From positions 1-20,975 of IMG/VR virus record IMGVR_UViG_3300032182_000311: 20,975 nucleotides of DNA. One strand, 5' to 3'. The translations under genes were made by a program, and so were the position numbers. Within the stretch, counting starts at the first letter, position 1, and the number at the start of each line of letters is the position of its first letter. Positions 14,301 to 19,508 of the stretch are shown here, one piece after another. Under the pieces are notes generated by a model. That model made no database searches. It saw nothing but the letters and a program-made list of their open reading frames with translations, and had not been told where the DNA came from. Source of the stretch: a virus.

Positions 14301-16212
14301 TGAGGTTGATGATGACCGTATCGTTCAGTTGGGCGGGGTGGTGTACGAGAACGGTATGATTGTGGATCGTTTCTCCATGTATGTGAATGTGGATTTTGAT
14401 GAGTTGTCGGAGTGGTCCCAAACGAATCTAGTTGATGCCGAGGGCAAAGCTATGTCTAGGGAGTTTTTGGATAGGCAGCCCACGATGTCTGAGGTGTTTG
14501 AGGAGTTTATGCAGTTTGCTAATGGGGAAACTGATGGCTCTGATGTGGTGTTTATGGCGCATAATGCTGCGTTTGATTTGAAGCGTATGGAGTTGGAGCG
14601 GCAGCGTCATAATCCCGATGGTGTGCCGTCGTTTGATTTGGATGAGGTCACGTATTTTGACACGATGGGGTTGGGTAATATTGTTAAGCGTTCTGGGGTT
14701 GAGGGCGCGCCGGGTAGTGCGTCGTTGAAGAAGCTGCAGGAGTTTTTCGGGTTGGAGGATTTTTCGTGGCATACGGCTGATGCTGATTCGGAGATGACGG
14801 GTCAGGTGTTGTGGCGTTTGTTGGATTATATGGATGAGAATGATGTGTCGTTGGATGGTCTTGATCCTGTTGCGGGGTTGGAGCGTCAGCGGGAGGAGTT
14901 TGCTGCGTATGAGGCGGAGATTCCTGAGTTTTTGAGGCAGAAGGAGCGTTTGGCTGAGTTGCGGGGTTTGTCTGATCAGTTGCGTTCTGATCGGGATGAT
15001 GCTGTTGATGCGATGATTGGTATTGGTGCTGAGGGTCTTGATGGTGGTGAGGAGTCTACGGATATTCCTGGGGGAGGTGTTGTCGAAACTGATGATGGCG
15101 GTTTTTGGGTTCCTGGGCCTCCTCCTGTCGGCTTTAATGAAGACGGGAAGGAACAATGGGGGCGTGGTGTTGAATTATTGAGAGAGCGTCCTGATTTGTT
15201 TAAGACGCAAGTTATTGCTGATGATGGTTTACCCGTGCCTAAAGATGAGAAACCCGGTCTTGCTGACATTGGATCAGTTTTCGATGTACTACCAGAGGAT
15301 GACGCTGTTGCGGCTATGACAATTAGGAGGGAAATCGAGCAGGCTTGGCAAGCTGAAATCACTCGGGCTATTGCACTAAATAAGATTGACATAGGTAACC
15401 CTGAAGAGGTTTGGGGCAGTGACACTGATGAAAGGTCGGAGGCGAACCAGCGGTATGGTGCTGCCGCTAGGGCTGATCGAGGCATGTGGGAAACCCTTCC
15501 ACAAGGATTGTTACATGTAACTACAGGTTTGAGTGGTTTGCAAGATGGAGGGTTTAAAACTCGTGCACAGTTAAGGGACGAGTCAGGTGAAGCTCCTGCA
15601 GGGTTGGGCGGCGGCACAAGTAAAGCTATTAGCTTTACGACCGACCCGTTGGTTGCGGATTCTATCGTTCGTGGTATTCATGAGATGCATGAGGTTGTCC
15701 GTGACGATACGGGTCCGGCTGCCGTGGAGAGAATGAAGTCAGAGATCGCTGCCTGGGACACGAGTATGCCTGAAGATGTGAGAGAGAAACTTTTATCGGC
15801 TGCTCCAGCCACGATGAAAGAGCGTGGAGAGTTCTATAAAGATTATTCGTATTGGCGACAGTTCAATGTTCCGAACCGTCCCGATCCTCTGTTTTGGAGT
15901 CCTAATTATCAGGCGTACGCTGATCTTGACCCTAATGAGGTTGGTGTCGTTACGGTTAATCCGTCACGAGCGGGTACAAGAGGCTGGCAGGTTGAGGGAA
16001 TGGGCGAGTGGCGTACTATTCCTGAAGCTGTAGAAATTGTTCAAAGCGAAGCTCGTCCCACGATTGTGGATGATATGACTGCCACGCTTGATGAGTTGGA
16101 TACGGTTCGTTCGTCTGCGCCAGATTTTGGGCTTCCGCCAGGGCCTGATTCTCCTAACAAAAAGAATTCTTTACTCAGCGACCCCGCTGCGACCTTAGAT
16201 GAGATAGACTAA
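11374..16212 (+). CDS. Giant virion-region multi-domain protein: metallopeptidase, DEDDh exonuclease, ART-like
   Basis: A 1612-aa protein. Residues 1-60 are beta-rich. A coiled coil is likely at 428-470. HEAVH at 625-629 (VAVHEAVHRIDYLL), preceded by NGVLTIAPRML and followed by RMEVLAEVLSSQI (783-794, Glu784/Glu788), resembles the anthrax lethal factor/ATLF zinc metallopeptidase layout of HExxHxxD plus a downstream E-x3-AE helix. Residues 960-1150 are a DEDDh 3'-5' exonuclease: FDTETAG (Asp966, Glu968), HNAAFDLKRM (Asp1068), WHTADADSEMT (His1133, Asp1138). The last 240 residues begin GLLHVTTGLSGLQDGGFKTR (His1381), with GLGGG (1411) and an end strand GEWRTIPEAVEIV (1544-1556), like ADP-ribosyltransferase folds; this part is tentative. 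No helicase or peptidoglycan hydrolase is evident. It lies between tail completion and sheath genes, so it is probably packaged and injected, like phage polyvalent proteins; that role is inferred. Confidence 0.8.
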   Translation: MARKPRVVPFVPFPRDGDLDGLVQDGTIWERPKGAYLRFVDTGEIWSERGQVDRGRVEIVRPDGSVWDFTPSWYEGESTLGSMLGTLGDDLPLVFESTGMLPRGFLGPTLADESRFDGEFDNVAPLSDATAMGREGVLLLTENDEKIRSLLSPDAVRRGIIKQETQDRLAAFVRLSDASRSSINGSALLMRQRLFDVMHERLYGTPMKQRGALPEYERLLPFGLELVTVVRDGSKDSFETLRSRLAQARKTAVMSNRPVEEVLGPVDEDTVQFVRALTQTMPVTTWHEHHIKELVEAYVSRDFDKAYYHIEWLDNNTDREKQQQYDWLNQLQYMADIGSNSDKREELDRIFRQGAQFKDYDYYMGYAFERTSNDIAEEAVRIRSDMAALDTDRRIEFADSSHTIPSDSRLVDRAGDHSGKYQDFDLITQVLRDIEIAELEIDRLNREEEPQVAGEVRGRLAELKAELKQVTKPIDIELEFSDEVLNEMGGAGILGYIPGGAENPELLRKIRKAADSLSPEFRPKKILIGFPKKKDGSISPNSAGSYNGSNGVLTIAPRMLGLSDHLVVDKQRQTIRRFGPDDGADGVELPLGMANTPELQELFDISKKYGLDTISSKSLETVAVHEAVHRIDYLLTSDFFFRRQLNNSYELEEALQQLMALRRDPSRTIAQVQAMQLREAELKREQVNLSSLEITGRYITNTNSPIRRLSQKWIDENQGWLEEYARNYEYDPRGADQGYLLSIFGQTPGYDYINEKFGVPLKDRAGLDLSSEVGRNVIRTERMEVLAEVLSSQILKNRRIPAGTSEAGSNLPEELDRLATQIIPEELKFILSERGWSEDEIPPLTAMPARRSLKLSESTPWDREDLLSTERRSMVPKLSIDPATTLEMLSDAERDDRDHRILGELAQAQIDEPKLFRNGKLVDKLWAPFSPPPHIAGSGLRDELGEAQSWREVAQILRGKRVVVFDTETAGRMDPDEVDDDRIVQLGGVVYENGMIVDRFSMYVNVDFDELSEWSQTNLVDAEGKAMSREFLDRQPTMSEVFEEFMQFANGETDGSDVVFMAHNAAFDLKRMELERQRHNPDGVPSFDLDEVTYFDTMGLGNIVKRSGVEGAPGSASLKKLQEFFGLEDFSWHTADADSEMTGQVLWRLLDYMDENDVSLDGLDPVAGLERQREEFAAYEAEIPEFLRQKERLAELRGLSDQLRSDRDDAVDAMIGIGAEGLDGGEESTDIPGGGVVETDDGGFWVPGPPPVGFNEDGKEQWGRGVELLRERPDLFKTQVIADDGLPVPKDEKPGLADIGSVFDVLPEDDAVAAMTIRREIEQAWQAEITRAIALNKIDIGNPEEVWGSDTDERSEANQRYGAAARADRGMWETLPQGLLHVTTGLSGLQDGGFKTRAQLRDESGEAPAGLGGGTSKAISFTTDPLVADSIVRGIHEMHEVVRDDTGPAAVERMKSEIAAWDTSMPEDVREKLLSAAPATMKERGEFYKDYSYWRQFNVPNRPDPLFWSPNYQAYADLDPNEVGVVTVNPSRAGTRGWQVEGMGEWRTIPEAVEIVQSEARPTIVDDMTATLDELDTVRSSAPDFGLPPGPDSPNKKNSLLSDPAATLDEID

Positions 16213-16216
16213 CGAT

Positions 16217-16441
16217 ATGAGTTCAGAAGAAAACAAACAACTACCTAACGAAGTCATGAATGTGTCGGCTACCGAGCCGCCATCCAGTCAGGATGTTCGT
16301 GAATATCGAGCGCAGGTGCTTGAGAGATACGCTGAAGTGGTTAAGAGGGCAGGGCTTCCGCTGAATGAGAGCGGCACTGTTGACTGGAAAGCGGTCATTG
16401 AGGAAGAGCGCGCCAAGCTTGAGGCTAAAGACGATTCGTAA
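16217..16441 (+). CDS. Small charged 74-aa protein
   Basis: No family recognised. The protein is hydrophilic and acidic, starts MSSEENKQLPNEV, and has a likely amphipathic helix (QDVREYRAQVLERYAEVVKR) and a second helix EEERAKLEAKDDS. The ATG comes four bases after the stop of the giant gene with no clear Shine-Dalgarno, so it is probably translated by coupling. Small helical proteins between tail genes often act as chaperones or partners of a neighbour; here that could be the giant protein or the sheath, by position only. Confidence 0.6.
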   Translation: MSSEENKQLPNEVMNVSATEPPSSQDVREYRAQVLERYAEVVKRAGLPLNESGTVDWKAVIEEERAKLEAKDDS

Positions 16442-16447
16442 TCCTAC

Positions 16448-16483
16448 CCACGTAGTTACACTAGGTTTTGCTACTGGCGTGGT
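16448..16483 (+). terminator. Weak hairpin terminator candidate
   Basis: CCACGTAG (from 16449) can pair with CTAC and CGTGG (16471-16482) around a TGG bulge, followed by an A/T-rich stretch with no clean T-run. It would separate the giant gene unit from the sheath unit. Confidence 0.3.
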
Positions 16484-16500
16484 AAAATAAATTTTGATAG

Positions 16501-16546
16501 AGCGTACGCTTTGCGTATCCCGCAGGGCATGTTCAATACTAGTATT
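16501..16546 (+). promoter_or_regulatory. Two perfect palindromes upstream of tail sheath gene
   Basis: AGCGTACGCT (16501-16510) and AATACTAGTATT (16535-16546) are exact 10- and 12-base palindromes, 24 bases apart, in the 131-nt gap before the sheath gene. They look like protein-binding sites. A promoter for the sheath-tube pair must lie in this gap if the unit is transcribed separately, but no convincing -35/-10 pair stands out. Confidence 0.4.
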
Positions 16547-16572
16547 TTAACTACAAGAATATGGAGGCAATT

Positions 16573-18117
16573 ATGCCGGGAGTTAATGTCACCACTACAG
16601 TACGTACTGGTCCTGTGGGTACTGGCACTAATGTAGCGGGTCAAGCTTTTTTAGTGGGTACTGCTGAGCGTGGGTCAACGACTGAGCCTACGCTTCTTCG
16701 TAGTTTTAGGGACTACACGACTTTTTATGGTAATTATCAGTCGGGTAATTTGTATTCGCATGTGAAGACGTTTTTTGATGAGGGCGGTTCTCGTTGCTAC
16801 GTTTTCCGGACGACTGATTATGACACGCCGGGTGGTCAGGTAGCTGCGACACTGACTTTGAATCAGGGCGCTTCTGCTACGTTGACGCTGACGGCTGCTA
16901 ATGTGGGCACTTGGGGCAATGGTTTGACCGCCACGATTGAAACTAGTGTCGAGGATGCTAACATTTTGGCCGGATATTTCCGTGTGAAGATCGCTTTGGA
17001 CGGGGTTCAGCTATTGACTTCTCGTGATCTTCTGGACAAGGACGATGCGATTAACTTCATTAATACTTCTAATGTGAAGCAGTTGGTGGTTGCGTCGGAT
17101 GCTGATCCTGCGGTAACGAACCCTGATGCGATTGCGGATGCGTCGTTTACCGGCGGGGCGGAGACTGCTCCGACTGCGGCTCATATTGTAAGCGCTTTGG
17201 ATGGCACGTTTGATCCGGACCCTGACGTGACTAGTTGTTTTAGTCCGACGTTGGGTGTGGGCGCTGTTGCGGCGCCTGGCTATACAGGATCAACTATTTG
17301 GAATGCTTTGAGGGATCATGGTGTAGCTGCGAACCGGGTTGCGTTGTGTGCGTTTACGTTGGGAGATTCTTCGGCTACGGCTAAGTCTGCGGCTGCCGGG
17401 TATTACACCGATAGTAACGCACAGTCGATGGCCTTCTATTGGCCACACATTAAGGTACCTTCTCCGAATACGACGGAGTTGGCGACTGGTCAGTCTTCTG
17501 TAACTACGGCCACGATTAATTTGTCGCCTGAGGCGTATGCTGCTGCGGCACGGTCGAAAGCGGTTGAGGCTGCGGGTGGTCCGTGGCGTCCGGGTGCGGG
17601 CCAGATTTCTGAGGCCGTCAATGTTGCGGATCTGTATCAGGACGTGACTCCGGCTACGGCTCAGACGTTGGATGACGCCCGTATTAACGCTATCCGTAAG
17701 GTAAACGATACGATTCGGGTGTACGGTGCTCGCTCGGTCTCTAGTGACGAAGCGAATTGGCGTTACATTACTCAGCAGGATACAATTAATTACATCAAGG
17801 ATGGTATCGAGGAACGTATGGAGCGTTTCTTGTTTGATGTAATTGACGGTAACGGCGTGTTGTTTGGTCGGATTCGTTCAGCAATTACTGCACTGCTTAA
17901 GCCTATTGCTAAGTCGAATGGCTTGTATGCTGCGTTTGATGCGAACGGTGGTCAGATTGACCCTGGGTTTACCGTTGATGTGTCTACGGACAACAACCCG
18001 ACGACTCAGCTAGCCGGTGGCGAGGTTACTGCTACGGTCGGTGTTCGGGTGTCTGGTGTGGCGGACTTGATCAATGTTGTTATCACCAAGAGCAATCTTG
18101 TTGATCCTCTAGTGTAA
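16573..18117 (+). CDS. Contractile tail sheath protein
   Basis: A 514-aa protein whose subunits form the outer contractile tube. The start ATG 16573 follows GGAGG (16563-16567) by five bases; the in-frame ATG at 16561 overlaps that ribosome site. It has the family pattern: N-terminal PGVNVTTTVRTGPVGTGTNV (extended arm), GQAFLVGTAERGSTTEPTLL, a FRDYTTFYGNYQSGNLYSHV segment, GGSRCYVFR, and the central domain with TLTAANVGTWGNGLTATIE. The conserved C-terminal core includes FYWPHIKV, GPWRPGAGQ, the NAIRKVNDTIRVYGARSVS helix/strand, WRYITQQDTINYIKDGIEERM and a closing strand VGVRVSGVADLINVVITKS. Length is normal for short-sheath myoviruses. It is followed 14 bases later by the tail tube gene, the usual pairing. 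Confidence 0.94.
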   Translation: MPGVNVTTTVRTGPVGTGTNVAGQAFLVGTAERGSTTEPTLLRSFRDYTTFYGNYQSGNLYSHVKTFFDEGGSRCYVFRTTDYDTPGGQVAATLTLNQGASATLTLTAANVGTWGNGLTATIETSVEDANILAGYFRVKIALDGVQLLTSRDLLDKDDAINFINTSNVKQLVVASDADPAVTNPDAIADASFTGGAETAPTAAHIVSALDGTFDPDPDVTSCFSPTLGVGAVAAPGYTGSTIWNALRDHGVAANRVALCAFTLGDSSATAKSAAAGYYTDSNAQSMAFYWPHIKVPSPNTTELATGQSSVTTATINLSPEAYAAAARSKAVEAAGGPWRPGAGQISEAVNVADLYQDVTPATAQTLDDARINAIRKVNDTIRVYGARSVSSDEANWRYITQQDTINYIKDGIEERMERFLFDVIDGNGVLFGRIRSAITALLKPIAKSNGLYAAFDANGGQIDPGFTVDVSTDNNPTTQLAGGEVTATVGVRVSGVADLINVVITKSNLVDPLV

Positions 18118-18131
18118 GGAGATAATAAACT

Positions 18132-18593
18132 ATGCCATTAGCAAAAGCAACTCAAAGGCAAATTGTGGCCGAAATTTTACCGCTGAATAAGGCTGGTGTT
18201 AACCCGCCTGATTTGCAGGGTAGTGATGTTGGTCCGTATTTCACCACGGTTAGTGGCGGTGAGATTAGTGCTGCGGTTGAGAAGGTGTATGATGGAGGGC
18301 AGCCGTTCCCTGTGACTTTGTGTGCTCCGTCCGAGATTGGCGATATTACGCTTAGCCGTTTCGTCACGACGGATGCAGGCGAGTATAGTGACATTAAGGA
18401 TCTTCGTCAGCTAGTGGGTAAGGCCCATTACGACGTTACGGTTTACACTCTTAACTGTGATTTGAAGGAGCCTGGGTCTGAGCGGGTTTATCCGTCGGCT
18501 CTGCTGGTTGGGCTGACTGAGCCTGACGGTGATGCTTCTTCGGGTGCTCCGGCCACGTTCTCGCTTACGTTTGCTATCTCTGACGTAGAGTGA
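18132..18593 (+). CDS. Tail tube protein
   Basis: A 153-aa protein, the expected size for a contractile-tail inner tube subunit. It directly follows the sheath gene, with AAGGAG (18116-18121) ten bases before the ATG. It is beta-rich: GGEISAAVEKVYDGG, PVTLCAPSEIGDITLSRF, a loop GEYSDIKDLRQLVG, HYDVTVYTLNC, then VYPSALLVGLTEPD and a final strand TFSLTFAISDVE. The layout fits the phage tube/Hcp-like beta-barrel, with the final strand closing the barrel. A strong terminator follows, so sheath and tube form one high-expression unit. Confidence 0.88.
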   Translation: MPLAKATQRQIVAEILPLNKAGVNPPDLQGSDVGPYFTTVSGGEISAAVEKVYDGGQPFPVTLCAPSEIGDITLSRFVTTDAGEYSDIKDLRQLVGKAHYDVTVYTLNCDLKEPGSERVYPSALLVGLTEPDGDASSGAPATFSLTFAISDVE

Positions 18594-18630
18594 GTTTTAT
18601 TTAATTCATTAATCTTTACACTAATTTAGA

Positions 18631-18660
18631 GAAAACGTCACCTTCGGGTGGCGTTTTTTC
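18631..18660 (+). terminator. Rho-independent terminator after tail tube gene
   Basis: AAAACGTCACC (18632-18642) pairs with GGTGGCGTTTT (18647-18657), one G-U pair, TTCG loop, with TTTTTT at 18654-18659. It uses the same UUCG loop as the capsid terminator and ends the sheath-tube unit. Confidence 0.85.
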
Positions 18661-18671
18661 TATGTTGTGCC

Positions 18672-18700
18672 TTGACATGCTGTTTGGGTTTTACTAGCCT
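18672..18700 (+). promoter_or_regulatory. Promoter of tail assembly chaperone gene
   Basis: A perfect TTGACA (18672-18677), 17-nt spacer, TAGCCT (18695-18700). It lies 11 bases after the tube terminator. The start would be near 18707, leaving about 30 nt before ATG 18736, so this gene has a leader with AAAGGA (18723-18728). Confidence 0.6.
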
Positions 18701-18735
18701 ATGTTAGAAGCCGTTGTCTATGAAAGGATTGTTTG

Positions 18736-19254
18736 ATGGCCGATGATATTGTGGAGGTTGCTGGTTCAGCTCCTTCTAAGAAGGATGATGCGTTTGGCTC
18801 TACTTCTAAGAGTGTTTCTGTTCTGGACATGTTGAAGGAAGAGATTTCTCGTGAGGTTACGCGTCCTGAGGTGGAGATGAATGTGCCGGAGCGTGTGGGT
18901 GTGACTGTTCGGTTTTCTCCGAATATTACTAACGATCAGTTGAAGGCGTGGCGGCGTAATGCGACGAATCGTAAGACGGATGAGTTGGATTCGATCAAGT
19001 TTTCGTGTTATGTGATTGGTAATACGGTTACTGGTATTTATATGAATGACGAGCTTGTGTTGGATGATAATGGTAATGCGATTACTTTTGCTTCTCCGGT
19101 GATGCTGGAGATGACGGGTACTCAGCGGCCGTTGCCTGATGCTATTCGTGCGTTTTATGGTGTTGATCCGCATCTTGAGAATGTTGCGTTGAAGATTCTG
19201 GATTATGCGGGGTATGGGGATGATGTTGATGCTGAGGACCCTATGCAGGGCTAG
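18736..19254 (+). CDS. Tail assembly chaperone, short form
   Basis: A 172-aa protein equivalent to the first frame of the G/GT-type chaperone pair that coats the tape measure during tail assembly. The start is ATG 18736 after AAAGGA (18723-18728). The N-terminus is acidic and flexible. The core has strand VERVGVTVRFSP-like elements, TNDQLKAWRRNATNR and SIKFSCYVIGNTVTGIYMND. It ends with PLPDAIRAFYGVDPHLENVA and an acidic tail GYGDDVDAEDPMQG. It lies between tube and tape measure genes, the standard place, and an open -1 frame overlaps its end. Promoter and terminator on either side suggest it is set at a lower level than the tube. Confidence 0.85.
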   Translation: MADDIVEVAGSAPSKKDDAFGSTSKSVSVLDMLKEEISREVTRPEVEMNVPERVGVTVRFSPNITNDQLKAWRRNATNRKTDELDSIKFSCYVIGNTVTGIYMNDELVLDDNGNAITFASPVMLEMTGTQRPLPDAIRAFYGVDPHLENVALKILDYAGYGDDVDAEDPMQG

Positions 19255-19445
19255 TTGATGAGCTAGCCCTTGATCCTCGGGTTAAGTCTGTTGCGCGGCT
19301 TGCTGAGGCGTTTCATTGTGATCCGATTCAGTTGTTGGATTGTGATTTGGATGAGTGGTTGATTCGTATGGCTGCGGCTAAGGCGTTGGCGGCGGATCAT
19401 GAGCGTAGAGAAAAAGAGAGAAAGGGTAGTCATGGTGGCTACTGA
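19236..19445 (+). CDS. Tail assembly chaperone -1 frameshift extension
   Basis: The -1 frame is open from 19236 (after a TGA at 19233) to TGA 19443-19445 and has no start codon near its beginning, so it is expected to be reached by a -1 ribosomal frameshift within 19236-19254. The translation, with LALDPRVKSVARLAEAFHCD, then a D-C-D-L-DEWLIRMAAAKALAADHER helix and a Lys/Glu-rich end, is typical of the T part of G/GT chaperones. No classic X-XXY-YYZ heptamer is present. Slip candidates are CCC-T (19239-19242) and GGG-C (19248-19251), the latter directly before the TAG of the short form. The fused product would be about 236 aa. Confidence 0.75.
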   Translation, partial: GPYAGLVDELALDPRVKSVARLAEAFHCDPIQLLDCDLDEWLIRMAAAKALAADHERREKERKGSHGGY

Positions 19446-19448
19446 GTG

Positions 19449-19492
19449 CCGGGAATTTCTATAGAATAATAGAGGTTCCCGGTTTCTCTTTT
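19449..19492 (+). terminator. Hairpin terminator/attenuator before tape measure gene
   Basis: CCGGGAA (19449-19455) pairs exactly with TTCCCGG (19476-19482), with further CTAT/ATAG pairing inside, followed by TTTCTCTTTT (19483-19492). It stands between the chaperone stop and the tape measure ribosome site and would reduce read-through into the low-copy tape measure gene. Confidence 0.6.
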
Positions 19493-19508
19493 GTGGGGAG
19501 GTGTTTTC

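Noticed and set aside
14428-15156. 242-aa minus-strand frame opposite the giant gene
   Set aside because: Ile/Arg/Thr-rich low-complexity translation, a shadow of T-rich codons in the exonuclease region.
16205-16210. TAGACT as a -10 box six bases before the ATG at 16217
   Set aside because: Spacing matches the leaderless pattern, but the bases are the last codons and stop of the giant gene and no -35 is present. Coupled translation is simpler.
18701-18736. 11-aa leader peptide (MLEAVVYERIV) overlapping the chaperone start
   Set aside because: Its ATG directly abuts the -10 box, so transcription would start inside it and it would not be translated from this promoter.
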